Positions 43,901-53,685 of a stretch of 64,000 nt of DNA are shown one piece after another (position 1 is the first letter of the stretch; every line of letters starts with the position of its first letter). This DNA is from Amphiura filiformis (lineage: Eukaryota; Echinodermata; Ophiuroidea; Amphilepidida; Amphiuridae). The position numbers and the translations under genes were made by a program. The notes beneath the pieces are model-generated. The model had not been told where the DNA came from. It saw only the letters and a list, made by a program, of their open reading frames with translations, and did not search any database. The DNA lies in NCBI RefSeq assembly GCF_039555335.1, contig NC_092636.1, forward strand, positions 1,767,501 through 1,831,500. Direction: 5' to 3'.

Positions 43901-45619
43901 ATAAACTAAACTCAGGGGCTTGGAAATAGGCGAAAAATAATTTAAAAAATTGAGAAAATCATTTCTAATGTACCTAAATCATCATTTCACTGAGCTTGCT
44001 TGCTTGATTAATTGATTTATTGATATGTTGATTGATTGATTAATTAATTTGCATGACTTGTCATGAAACATTTGTCATGTTTGTTGATATTGATTGTTTT
44101 CTATATCTGCAGGTTAAATGTTGTGGAAATCTTCATTGGAATTGGAGCTTTGATTATGGTAAGAATGTAGTTTCATTCTTATCCGGTCCCCAACTCAACA
44201 CAAAAGTTGACAACCATGAGAGTTACCAAATTGCGCGGAAAAGGGGTAATTTTTTACCAGACCTTGAAATTGACAAAATAGGGGTATTTAATTTGCACTG
44301 TCCATGAAATTTGACAGTGAAATGAGCAAAATAGGGGTATTTAATTTGCACTGTTCTGTTGGACACCCGGCACTTTATGTTTAAAGCAATAATTTATACA
44401 ATAACAGTGAAAACTTTTCCACGAGTGGCTTCAATTGGTCTGTAATTTCACAAATTTTCAGCTTTTTCAACCTAAAATTTTACACAATAATAGTGCCAAA
44501 ATGGTCCACCAAATGGCTTCAATTAGGTTTTCATTTTGCAAAAGTTTCTCACTTCTGAGGGGTTTACACCCCCTCAGACACCCCTCTGTGTCACACAACT
44601 TTTTGTTTAAAGTAATAATTTATATAATAACGGTGAAAACTTGTTCACGAATGGCTTCAATTGGGCAAATTTTTAGCTCAAGTTTTCAACCTAAAATTTT
44701 ACATAATAATTATGCCAAAATGGTCCACTAAATGGCTTCAATTAGGTCTTCATTTTGCACAAGTTTCTCACTTCTGAGGCAGACACCTCCCTGCTTTTTT
44801 TTTAATGGCTACTTCATGCTATTTTACATTTTATAATTTTTCCTCAAATTGGCTCTGACTGCTCTAGATCTGCCACAGCCTAACCCTAAACATAACCCTA
44901 ATACAAACCCAAAACCTAACCATTACTCTTAACCTACACTTTAATACCCTAACTCTAACCCTAACCCAAACCCCAGCGCAAACTTACCTAACCCTAATGC
45001 TAACCTTATATCCTAAACCCTAAACTTTGACCCTTCATACTAGCTGTTTCCCATACTATGTAATATGTAGTAATATAGGACCAAAATACAGCATACATTC
45101 TGTAAAGGTTTGCCTAATGGCGCTATGGTTCCTTTGACATAAGTGGAATTGTAGGCACAACTCCCGTAAAATTCCCACCAACAAATGCACGGAACCTTAA
45201 TTCTTGTTGGGCTTTCAGACGAGGGAGCTCTCTATATATGAGTTTGTACATGAAATTTACACCAAGGAAAAGGAATCCAAGTGCGCTATTAGGCAATTAT
45301 TCTTTACGGTATTATCGTATAATATTTGAATTTTTTCTGTAAATTTTCACAGAATTATCTAAGGAAACCATCCACTCTATTGGTAACACTGGTAGTCTGC
45401 ACCATGACATTTTGGAAGACAGTCCTCTTTCTCCTAATGTACACCAAGCTAGCCAATGGAGAAGACGAATTGGGAACCGACGACCCAATACTGCTTATAT
45501 TCTGCTTTATGATTCCCAATGGCGTATGGATCCTTTTTCCTGGTCTTTCCATGTGGTATTTGTGTAAGGATATTTTGAGAAGGATAACTAATGGTGATTC
45601 ACATGGAAAACAAAATTAA
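40788..45619 (+). CDS. Gene B: EXPERA / emopamil-binding-protein-like four-helix membrane protein, paralog of A
   Basis: Exons 40788-40938, 42994-43063, 44113-44158 and 45353-45619 join in frame with the same phases as gene A to 177 residues, beginning MTKQGVFRGLPTW. Conserved features are IWDAS in helix 1, RPHTLPGG, RYGDMEDSFG, E79 in the VVEIFIG helix, FWK and IPNGVW..FPGLSMW. The one extra residue is a D in the acidic GEDELGTDD loop (about 125-133). Exon differences from A are largely synonymous or conservative, suggesting both copies are under constraint. A second copy of the last exon at 48654 offers an alternative 3' end. Biochemical role as for gene A: probable ER sterol/lipid-binding protein, unproven. 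Confidence 0.8.
40975..41484. mobile_element. Non-autonomous element, CCCCGGGGGAGG ends, near-perfect 8-bp duplication
   Basis: Left CCCCGGGGGAGG and right CCCCCCCCCCTCGG are imperfect inverted ends, with GGGTACCCAT and ATGGGGTACCC inside. Flanks AAACCACT and AAACTACT differ at one base. It starts 37 bases after the exon 1 donor of gene B. Confidence 0.65.
41600..41985 (-). mobile_element. Diverged copy of the AATGTGTGATTTGC repeat family
   Basis: Collinear with 34648-35104 over several words (CTTTTAATTTCGAGC, AAGAAAAT, CATTCCAGC, TTTTACTG, GCAAATCGCACAT), but with many indels. Confidence 0.5.
41986..42748. other. Intron 1 of gene B, no clear feature
   Basis: A TTAGCTCGGTG box near 42178 resembles a tRNA A box, but no B box follows. 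Nothing else is supported. Confidence 0.35.
42749..42962. mobile_element. Fold-back element just upstream of gene B exon 2
   Basis: Left TATGTCTCGTCTCAAGTTGA and right TCAACTTGAGATGAGACATA are near-perfect inverted ends. The arms continue for about 70 bases (GCCATGTTGAATTTTGCAG and its mirror). It ends 31 bases before exon 2. Confidence 0.8.
42994..43063 (+). CDS. Gene B coding exon 2
   Basis: The acceptor TTTTGCAG ends at 42993 and the donor GTAAGTACA starts at 43064. 70 bases, encoding YNLYITIDLRYGDMEDSFGI and AQA plus part of W74. Confidence 0.85.
43175..43320. mobile_element. piggyBac-like miniature element, left part
   Basis: TTAA (43171-43174) followed by CCCTAACACC, then the family word AAAACCACTGCGCATGCGTG. 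The inner part folds back (TACCATGATG..AAACCAC with GTGGTTT..CATCATGGTA). No right TTAA end was found. Confidence 0.55.
43340..43605 (+). mobile_element. Partial copy of the 27643 inverted-repeat element
   Basis: Shares GTGTACAAATCAAT, AGATGCAGCTATTGGCTGCT and GGTTTAGGATATACAGGGGT in order with 27880-28145. The left arm is missing. It lies in intron 2 of gene B. Confidence 0.6.
44113..44158 (+). CDS. Gene B coding exon 3
   Basis: The acceptor ATCTGCAG ends at 44112 and the donor GTAAGAATG starts at 44159. 46 bases giving LNVVEIFIGIGALIM after W74. Confidence 0.85.
44380..44790. repeat. 226-bp tandem repeat, about 1.8 copies
   Basis: TTTAAAGCAATAATTTATAC at 44380 recurs as TTTAAAGTAATAATTTATAT at 44606, followed by the same GTGAAAAC, CAAAATGGTCCAC and AAGTTTCTCACTTCTGAGG words. 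A third partial copy starts the second large duplicate at 46955. Confidence 0.75.
44876..45025. repeat. Degenerate telomere-like CCCTAA tract
   Basis: Many CCCTAA and CCTAACC words with point changes over about 150 bases; repeated in copy 2 at 47226-47347, where the large insert interrupts it. This is an interstitial telomere-like or satellite sequence. Confidence 0.7.
45099..45313. mobile_element. TIR element upstream of gene B exon 4
   Basis: Left TTCTGTAAAGGTTTGCCTAA and right TTAGGCAATTATTCTTTACGG are imperfect inverted ends, with GGCGCTAT and GCGCTATT inside. It ends 39 bases before exon 4. Copies: 48399-48613 (in the duplicate) and 50813-51020. Confidence 0.6.
45353..45619 (+). CDS. 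Gene B coding exon 4 (terminal, copy 1)
   Basis: The acceptor AATTTTCACAG ends at 45352. 88 residues, N90 to N177, then TAA at 45617. Helices 3 and 4, FWK, the GTDDP loop and the PNGVW..FPGL motif are intact. Confidence 0.9.
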   Translation, partial: NYLRKPSTLLVTLVVCTMTFWKTVLFLLMYTKLANGEDELGTDDPILLIFCFMIPNGVWILFPGLSMWYLCKDILRRITNGDSHGKQN

Positions 45620-45769
45620 AGCCATATTATAACATTTGCTGAGGAGGGCACCCTCAATATTTCTCAAAATTCTTTTTTTTACATGATTATATTGTACTTT
45701 ATTAAACCAATATACCCTGCAAAAATCAAGATGCTAGGTGTTGTAGTTTGGTCAAAATCCAAGATTTTG

Positions 45770-45775
45770 AATAAA
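45770..45775 (+). terminator. Candidate polyadenylation signal of gene B, copy 1
   Basis: AATAAA, 150 bases after the stop. In copy 2 the matching position reads AATAACGC through loss of two A residues, so the hexamer is gone there. Another AATAAA exists in both copies at 46785 and 50085. Confidence 0.4.
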
Positions 45776-46662
45776 ACGCAGGAACCGTTGTTCTATTATT
45801 ACGATGGAATTATTAGTCAAACACATACACGATGTTCATAACACACAGTACGTACATGGTGTGTGGGCACAGTGATCTACACAACAAAGGATCGTACCAT
45901 AACATCGGCGCTGGTAGTAAATTACAATTTTCTTTGCTCATATGGAAAGGTTTCTATACAAAAACGATTCTCTTATAAACCATCATGCGCACAGTTTCCA
46001 CCTTGATACACCAGAGCACACATTTTTGTCCAAGAGCTCTCAAGCAAGCAGTGAATTGTCTCTGCACTGTCTTTGATTACACTACACGGTTGAGTGCAAA
46101 GCAGTGTAAGAGCTGTGGAGCTTCTAGCTGAAAAATGGGCCTCTTTGATTGTTTTTTGTCAAAACCTCAAGTGCTCCCTTCATCCAATCAGAATTTTTTT
46201 TATATCAAACGAAAGCTAACATTTCCCCCTAAAAACACTTTTCGTCACTAGGTCAACAGATAACGCAATTCAATGTGATAGCAAGGCATATGTGGAAAAT
46301 CTGTTGAAAACTAGATACAAGCAAATTTTTGGACCAAAATGTAGGTTTTAAAAGTCAAAACCCCAAGTGTTCCTTATAATATTTTTCAAAAGCACACTTA
46401 TATTGTCTATATACTAGGGTCACTAGAATGAGCAATGGCCAATTCTCTTTAATTTGCAAATCTTGTGTAAAACATTACTATTTTCGCCTGTTTTGTCATA
46501 TCATACGGTTGTAAATTCAATGAACTATGACTTTGCTAAAGAGCGCTTACAAATTGATATGTTGTTCGGCTCAAAAATACAAGGGGATTTATCTGACAGT
46601 AAAAGCTAACAATTTATGGCAAAGAAATGCTGATCTATTTTGTATGAAAATGTAATAATATG

Positions 46663-46904
46663 CAGTGGCGTAACTAGGGTTGGTAGCGCCGGGGTAAGAA
46701 ACAAAATTAGCGCCCTACCCTCACCCAAGAATATCTCAAGTTAGGCGCTGGTGTGTGGGAATGGCATCGGCATTAAGATATTAAAATAAATTGCAATCAT
46801 GCAGTTTTGTTCAATATTTTTTTAAGTGAGGCTGATTTGGTGCCCCCCTAGTGGTAGCGCCCAGGGCACGTTGCCCCCCTCCCTGCCCCCTAGTTACGCC
46901 ACTG
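46663..46904. mobile_element. hAT-type CAGTGGCGTAACTAGGG element, copy in duplicate 1
   Basis: Begins CAGTGGCGTAACTAGGG and ends CCCTAGTTACGCCACTG (perfect 17-bp TIR), flanked by ATAATATG on both sides. It was inserted before the large duplication, since duplicate 2 has it at the same place. Confidence 0.9.
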
Positions 46905-47348
46905 ATAATATGGCTTTAAAAGATTTTGTTTTGTTTGAATTTGGGTTGTTTTTGTTTAAAGTAATAATTTATATAATAACGGTGAAAACTTGTTCACGAA
47001 TGGCTTCAATTGGGCAAATTTTTAGCTCAAGTTTTCAACCTAAAATTTTACATAATAATTATGCCAAAATGGTCCACTAAATGGCTTCAATTAGGTCTTC
47101 ATTTTGCACAAGTTTCTCACTTCTGAGGCAGACACCTCCCTGCATCGTGCACAATGGCTACTTCATGCTATTTTACATTTTATAATTTTTCCTCAAATTG
47201 GCTCTGACTGCTCTAGATCTGCCACAGCCTAACCCTAAACATAACCCTAATACAAACCCAAAACCTAACCATTACTCTTAACCTACACTTTAATACCCTA
47301 ACTCTAACCCTAACCCAAACCCCAGCGCAAACTTACCTAACCCTAATG

Positions 47349-48304
47349 ATATCAGGCGGTAGACTGCTCATTATAAAAGTAATACAAGTATGGAAGCCGC
47401 CATTACCCTGCCATCGCGTAGGCCTGGAACACTACCGCGATTTCTACCGGCTAAATCGCGTCCGTGCTCCGCGTTCAAGTCATGAAAATCGCGGCTTGCT
47501 GCATCCACGGTTAGACTTTTTCAAGCCTGCTACAGTGCATTTTTTTCAAATGTTGAACAGCTTTTTTAATACTTTTAATTATATTTTTTAGCGCATCCAT
47601 GAACTTAATTTATCAAATGCATTAAATCAACCAACAATCCCGCTATCCGGGCCAAGATTTATACAAGAAAAATTATGTTTCAACCACGAAAATTAACCTA
47701 AATTTCGCGCATACCCGTAAGACTTGGCGATAGCCTATTCAGATATCGTTGTCAAGCTCGAGGTGATTGACCTTCAATGATTGACAGTTGGCAGCGCGTA
47801 CTGTACGCGATGCTGAACGCGTAGTCAAGGAAGCCATGCGCTAAAGGGGGTGCTAAAACCTCAAATGGCGACTTCCATGCGTGTACCCATAGACATACCA
47901 CCTAGACCTGTAACTGCCCATCCCTAACCATGGCAGTAGGTGAAGCCACGTATCCAAGGTGATTTTGGTCGGGTGGTCGGACGCGGAGAAATAAGCGTTC
48001 ATGTCTGGAACGAAAAACGCGATCGTTTGCGTGATTGCTGCGCCGTTATCGCCCGCGTCAAACGCAACATGTTCTGTAGACGCGAACATGTCTGCTTGTT
48101 TGCGTCCGGGTTGCGTCCTTGTCAAAATCGTTGCTAAGCAGTGTTGACTTCACTACGCAAACCAAAGTTATAGGTCTAGGTTCTTGTTTGTCTGGGCGTG
48201 TACCGGGGGTGCTAAAGTGGAACCAAAACAACAGCGGGAATCATGTGTTAAATCGACATAGAAAAGTACAGGAGGGATCAGCGAAATTTACTGTCAGCCC
48301 TCTG
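47349..48304. other. 956-bp CpG-rich insert present only in duplicate 2
   Basis: Replaces five bases (CTAAC) of copy 1 between CCCTAATG and CTTATATCC. It is markedly richer in CG dinucleotides than its surroundings. The ends CAGGCGGTAGACTG and CAGTCAGCC-like TGTCAGCCCTCTG are only weakly inverted, and no target duplication is seen. No convincing ORF; origin unknown. Confidence 0.7.
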
Positions 48305-48398
48305 CTTATATCCTAAACCCTAAACTTTGACCCTTCATACTAGCTGTTTCCCATACTATGTAATATGTAGTAATATAGGACCAAAATACAGCATACAT

Positions 48399-48613
48399 TC
48401 TGTAAAGGTTTGCCTAATGGCGCTATGGTTCCTTTGACATAAGTGGAATTGTAGGCACAACTCCCGTAAAATTCCCACCAACAAATGCACGGAACCTTAA
48501 TTCTTGTTGGGCTTTCAGACGAGGGAGCTCTCTATATATGAGTTTGTACATGAAATTTACACCAAGGAAAAGGAATCCAAGTGCGCTATTAGGCAATTAT
48601 TCTTTACGGTATT
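48399..48613. mobile_element. TIR element upstream of exon 4' (duplicate of 45099)
   Basis: Same sequence and position relative to the exon as 45099-45313, carried along by the large duplication. Confidence 0.6.
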
Positions 48614-48653
48614 ATCGTATAATATTTGAATTTTTTTCTGTAAATTTTCACAG

Positions 48654-48920
48654 AATTATCTAAGGAAACCATCCACTCTATTGGTAACACTGGTAGTCTG
48701 CACCATGACATTTTGGAAGACAGTCCTCTTTCTCCTAATGTACACCAAGCTAGCCAATGGAGAAGACGAATTGGGAACCGACGCCCCAATACTGCTTATA
48801 TTCTGCTTTATGATTCCCAATGGCGTATGGATCCTTTTTCCTGGTCTTTCCATGTGGTATTTGTGTAAGGATATTTTGAGAAGGATAACTAATGGTGATT
48901 CACATGGAAAACAAAATTAA
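48654..48920 (+). CDS. Duplicated terminal exon 4' of gene B
   Basis: An intact acceptor (AATTTTCACAG, ending 48653) and an 88-residue frame to TAA. It is identical in coding sequence to 45353-45619 except GAC to GCC, predicting D133A in the GTDDP loop. No exon 1-3 copies precede it, so it could only be used by splicing exon 3 of gene B over exon 4. It is either an alternative last exon or an unused relic. Confidence 0.75.
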   Translation, partial: NYLRKPSTLLVTLVVCTMTFWKTVLFLLMYTKLANGEDELGTDAPILLIFCFMIPNGVWILFPGLSMWYLCKDILRRITNGDSHGKQN

Positions 48921-49959
48921 AGCCATATTATAACATTTGCTGAGGAGGGCACCCTCAATATTTCTCAAAATTCTTTTTTTACATGATTATATTGTACTTT
49001 ATTAAACCAATATACCCTGCAAAAATCAAGATGCTAGGTGTTGTAGTTTGGTCAAAATCCAAGATTTTGAATAACGCAGGAACCGTTGTTCTATTATTAC
49101 GATGGAATTATTAGTCAAACACATACACGATGTTCATAACACACAATACGCATTACATGGTGTGTGGCACAGTGATCTACACAACAAAGGATCGTACCAT
49201 AACATCGGCGCTGGTAGTAAATTACAATTTTCTTTGCTCATATGGAAAGGTTTCTATACAAAAACGATTCTCTTATAAACCATCATGCGCACAGTTTCCA
49301 CCTTGATACACCAGAGCACACATTTTTGTCCAAGAGCTCTCAAGCAAGCAGTGAATTGTCTCTGCACAGTCTTTGATTACACTACACGGTTGAGTGCAAA
49401 GCAGTGTAAGAGCTGTGGAGCTTCTAGCTGAAAAATGGGCCTCTTTGATTGTTTTTTGTCAAAACCTCAAGTGCTCCCTTCATCCAATCAGAATTTTTTT
49501 TTATATCAAGCGAAAGCTAACACTTCCCCCTAAAACACATACGTCATTAGGTCATCAGATAACGCAATTCAATGTGATAGCAAGGCATATGTGGAAAATC
49601 TGTTGAAAACTAGATACAAGCAAATTTTTGGACCAAAATGTAGGTTTTAAAAGTCAAAACCCCAAGTGTTCCTTATAATATTTTTCAAAAGCACACTTAT
49701 ATTGTCTATATACTAGGGTCACTAGAATGAGCAATGGCCAATTCTCTTTAATTTGCAAATCTTGTGTAAAACATTACTATTTTCGCCTGTTTTGTCATAT
49801 CATACGGTTGTAAATTCAATGAACTATGACTTTGCTAAAGAGCTTACAAATTGATATGTTGTTCGGCTCAAAAATACAAGGGGATTTATCTGACAGTAAA
49901 AGCTAACAATTTATGGCAAAGAAATGCTGATCTATTTTGTATGAAAATGTAATAATATG

Positions 49960-50204
49960 CAGTGGCGTAACTAGGGTTGGTAGCGCCCGGGGTAAGAAAC
50001 AAAATTAGCGCCCCTACCCCTCACCCAAGAATATCTCAAGTTAGACGCGGGTGTGTGGGAATGGCATCGGCATTAAGATATTAAAATAAATTGCAATCAT
50101 GCAGTTTTGTTCAATATTTTTTTAAGTGAGGCTGATTTGGTGCCCCCCTAGTGGTAGCGCCCAGGGCACGTTGCCCCCCTCCCTGCCCCCTAGTTACGCC
50201 ACTG
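49960..50204. mobile_element. hAT-type CAGTGGCGTAACTAGGG element, copy in duplicate 2
   Basis: Same TIRs and ATAATATG flanks as 46663-46904, with a few base differences and small indels. Confidence 0.9.
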
Positions 50205-50253
50205 ATAATATGGCTTTAAAAGATTTTGTTTTGTTTGAATTTGGGTTGTTTTT

Positions 50254-50812
50254 CTGACAAAATTGGCTTCATCAATTGAATGACCAAAGCCCATACTCAC
50301 CAAAAGTTGAGGAAAAATGAATAAGCATATAGTATCAGTGGCTTAGCCAAGTGAGAAAATGGTAAAATTGGCTAAAAAGTGTGTAAAAGGCCTAGCAATC
50401 GTTTTCATGACCTTTATAAAACCTGAGATTTTAATATTATTAAAATGTATATTTTCCAGTTGAGTTATAAAACTGTTTATTTAACACTACTTGAGGTGTT
50501 CTTAAAAGCTTTTCTGATTCCAAAAATAGCCTTTGAGACTTTGAAAGCTTTTTGGATGCACTTTGTGCAATAAAAAAAGGACAAAACATAATAATTTGAG
50601 CCAGTGATTTCATTCTCAAGATTTTCAGGGAACTGTTTTCTGTGTGCAGTAGAACTCATGTGGATGTAATATAGCAATAGTAAGCATCTTGTTGGTTTTC
50701 AATGCACATTTACAGACTAATAGACAGTCAGTGAATGATAGACCAAGTTTCCTTTTTCTGCCTGGCAAAGTAGCCCTACTTGTACCAAGTTCGTTAATAT
50801 TGAGAAGGGCAA
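50254..50812. other. Downstream flank of the duplication
   Basis: AT-rich DNA without recognised features. Confidence 0.4.
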
Positions 50813-51020
50813 TACCGTAAACGTTCGCCTGATGACACACCTGGGCTCTTTTGCCTTTGGGTAAATTTCATGTACAAATAGCTCTTATCCCAACAACAAT
50901 TAAGGGTATGTGCCCTTATTTGCTGGTGGGATTTTTATAGGAGGCACTTTTAGTTTGTGTCTAAAATTCCAGTTATGTCTAGGGAGCCCATAGCGCCATT
51001 AGGCGAACATTTACGGTATA
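50813..51020. mobile_element. TIR element, TACCGTAAACGTTCGCC family
   Basis: Left TACCGTAAACGTTCGCCTGA and right TAGGCGAACATTTACGGTA are inverted ends. The interior resembles 45099-45313 (TTCATGTACAAA, CTTATCCCAACAA, TAGCGCCATTAGG) read in reverse. Confidence 0.7.
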
Positions 51021-51752
51021 CCTATTCCAAAATCTTAAAAGGGTCACCAAGTCCATTTGACAAGATAAGAGTTCTAGTACCATAAGATCTCACTAGATGT
51101 CTAGTCCTGTTTGACCAGGAATTGCATCATAGTGTCATATTTGACAGGTGCATCAAATTTGATATTTCTGGTCAAATTTTACATGAAACACTGCTTTTTG
51201 CATGGTCTACAGACAGGCAGTAGTAGCTGTGCACAAATTAAGGCCAGTCCCTGTTAAAGTCACTGGCCTGTGAAATTCTGTCACCAAAGTCACAACACTG
51301 AATCAATGCCATACCAACTTTGACATCAATCTATGATGGAGGCATTACCTGTTGAGTGATTTGCAAGTCTGAATTCTTTCAAAAGTGTCACAAAATGTGG
51401 ACCAGTGTGACATTTACATTTTACAATTAAAAAAAAAAAAAAAAAGATTGTTTGCTTGACCTCTACAGCTTTTTCAGAATTGGATTGGTCGGTCAGGATT
51501 TTTTTGTGTAATATTTTTTCTTAAAGGTCGTAGCCAAAAAATGACTGTATGCCTTTAAATAGCCCAAATAGTTGTGAATTTGGATATTTCTCCACTGTAT
51601 ACCACTTCATTCATGTATCATAAACTGTGTGTTTATCCTTATTCGTCTTTTGGGGAAATGACACACGGGCCACTAGCTTGACAACCTTGGTTGGTCAGGT
51701 GTTTTTCTTTCTTTTCAAAAGACCCAAAAACCTTAAAATATCACAAGAGCTG
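51021..51752. other. Non-coding stretch without recognised features
   Basis: Poly-A run near 51428; nothing else supported. Confidence 0.4.
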
Positions 51753-52030
51753 TTAAAGCCATAATGTGTGATTTGCTTCACAGCGACACACTCAATTTTA
51801 CTCCTACTTTTTGCATAATTATAATGCCCAGTGGTGTACTCCCGGGGTGTACTAAAATACCATGTAAAAGACTAAGCCTAAAGTGTTTTAATAACAGTAA
51901 AAATTATTTAACTTTTTATATTAAAACTGGGGAGACCCGGTTTTATTCAGAGTTCACCGATCGAGTGCTTGCTAACATGTCTCATGGATGTTGGCTTATG
52001 TGTACACACGTCGAGCATGATGCTCCTTAT
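51753..52030 (+). mobile_element. AATGTGTGATTTGC repeat family copy
   Basis: Starts TTAAAGCCATAATGTGTGAT and contains the stretch ending CAGAGTTCACCGATCGAGTG that is identical in 12613-12832. It matches the reverse of 34648-35104 over its left and middle parts; the right terminus is lost. Confidence 0.65.
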
Positions 52031-52716
52031 TGATTCCATGACCAAATCACCTGGAATAAGATTTGAAAGTGGTATCTTACACTTTGAAGCATGGTGAATT
52101 ATCTAAAAAGTATGCAACCTTGTGAAATGTTGGGACACTCTAGGGCACTTTTCAAAATGACCACCAAAAATTCATAATGCTAAAAAAATATCTTTTATAA
52201 TTTCATACTTCTTCCTGTGTTTTATACTGTGTGTTTTATGTGTAAAAGTTCCGCGCAATTTGATTTTTTTTTGCACAAATCATTTGTCCCTGCCCATGAC
52301 CTTGACCATCAATATCAATAATTGATCAAAACATGGAAGTAACACATATTTGTAGTGTATCACGGTGTACATGCTCATACATGCATGTTGGTAGATAAAC
52401 AAGCAAAGTAGATTTAATAGAAAGGACAGTAAAAAGGGCATCAAAGGTCAAGAGCAGGACAATCAACTCCATCAGTTTATCGTTGAGCATGTTTATAGTC
52501 CATCAGTTCATCGTTGCCGAGCGTGTTTATAGTGAGCCAGATTATCCGTTATTTAGTGTATATTTAGCGTATTCTGCGAAATCAGTTGTTATTGCACTGT
52601 ATATTCTTTCCGTATACAGCCAATAAACACTCTCATTGGGAGTCTCATTGGAGCCCTCCTGATGAGGATGTGTGTTGTACACATCAAAATAGGAGGTAAA
52701 TATCTCAATATATATA
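52031..52716. other. Non-coding stretch
   Basis: A short direct repeat (CCATCAGTT.ATCGTTG..GAGC.TGTTTATAGT) occurs at about 52470 and 52500. No coding signal. Confidence 0.4.
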
Positions 52717-52902
52717 CAGTGGAAATTCATTATAACCAAGTTGTCAGGGACAGAGAAATTAGTTCTTTATATCCAAATTTCGTTATATCAGGGTTGTAAA
52801 AACAATAAATAACAAAAGAATTTTGTATCTTGGTTCTGGAAAAATACTTCTTTATAAGAGGGTTTTTCTTGTATCCGATTGCGTTATAATGAGGTTTTAC
52901 TG
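52717..52902. mobile_element. Mariner-like miniature element flanked by TA
   Basis: Begins CAGTGGAAATTCATTATAAC and ends GTTATAATGAGGTTTTACTG, with TA on each side. Inner TTAGTTCTTTATATCC is mirrored by the right-arm CTTCTTTATAAGAGGG and TTGTATCCG words. Same group as 4423-4558. Confidence 0.75.
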
Positions 52903-53310
52903 TATGACAGTTTAAATCCACTTTGCATTTGTAGTCTTTTTCAGCTTTACATTTAAGCGGAGGCACCTTATTTAACGTAAGCTTTGGGCATTTTATTAGA
53001 GTATTGATTTTTCACTTGGGTACTAGTCGGGTTGAAAATAAATAAAATAATTAAATATCTAAAGCTAACGCTAAATAGGGCACCTCAGCCTAATGAATGT
53101 TATGTCAGAAAAAATAGGGCTGCGCTTAGTAAATAACACAGATATTGCAGCATAATTTTGATAAGAATTTCAAGCAGAAAGGTTTCATGACCCAGAGAAA
53201 AGGAAACATACATATATTACCATAAACATGGTAATACATGTGCAGTGGCAAATTCAGTTACCAGTGAATAGACACAATTTAATTAGCAATCATTTTTAGA
53301 ACTAGCCGAG

Positions 53311-53640
53311 CGGCTTTGGGGGAAAACAACAACCATATTTTACTGGTGGATGGACTTTTCAAGTAGGGTCAGTTGGTGAGAAATTTTTTTCTGGAGACGG
53401 AAAATTATCCTAAAATATCACCGAAAGTTTGAAAATCAGGCAAAAATTTGATGATTTTTGTGCAAACATATCATGTTTTGAATTTTTTTCAAAACATGTC
53501 AGTCAAAATCAATCAATTTTGGCCAAAAACCGGCTAATTTTACATGATTTTAATCTTTAATTTTAAAAATATTATGCAATCGCCCAAAATGCAAAATGTG
53601 GGTCTGTCGGGCCCGTAAAATGAGTTTTTCTGTGTCGCCT
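53311..53640. mobile_element. GGCGACA..AAAACAGG repeat family, copy 1
   Basis: Shares TAGGGTCAGT.GGTGAGA, GCAAAAATTTGATGATTTTT, CAGTCAAAATCAA and GGGTCTGTCGGGCC with 54365-54812. The right end (GTTTTTCTGTGTCGCC) and left end (GGGGGAAAACAACAACC) are worn inverted matches. Confidence 0.6.
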
Positions 53641-53685
53641 TACAGGTATTTTTTTGTACACCCAAGCAGAAACAGTCAATATTAA

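Larger units (their letters stand above)
44600..46953 (+). repeat. Large tandem duplication, copy 1 (contains gene B exon 4)
   Basis: About 2.35 kb repeated head-to-tail at 46954-50253. Both junctions share TTTTT (44600-44604, 46949-46953, 50249-50253). It contains a CCCTAA-rich tract, a TIR element, exon 4, the candidate polyadenylation signal and a hAT-type element. Confidence 0.9.
46954..50253 (+). repeat. Large tandem duplication, copy 2 (contains exon 4')
   Basis: Collinear with 44600-46953 with scattered point changes and small indels, plus a 956-bp insert at 47349-48304. Without the insert its length equals copy 1 (about 2349 bp). Confidence 0.9.

Noticed and set aside
44876..45025. 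True chromosome end or telomere
   Set aside because: The CCCTAA words are degenerate, short, internal and repeated in the tandem duplicate; unique DNA lies on both sides.
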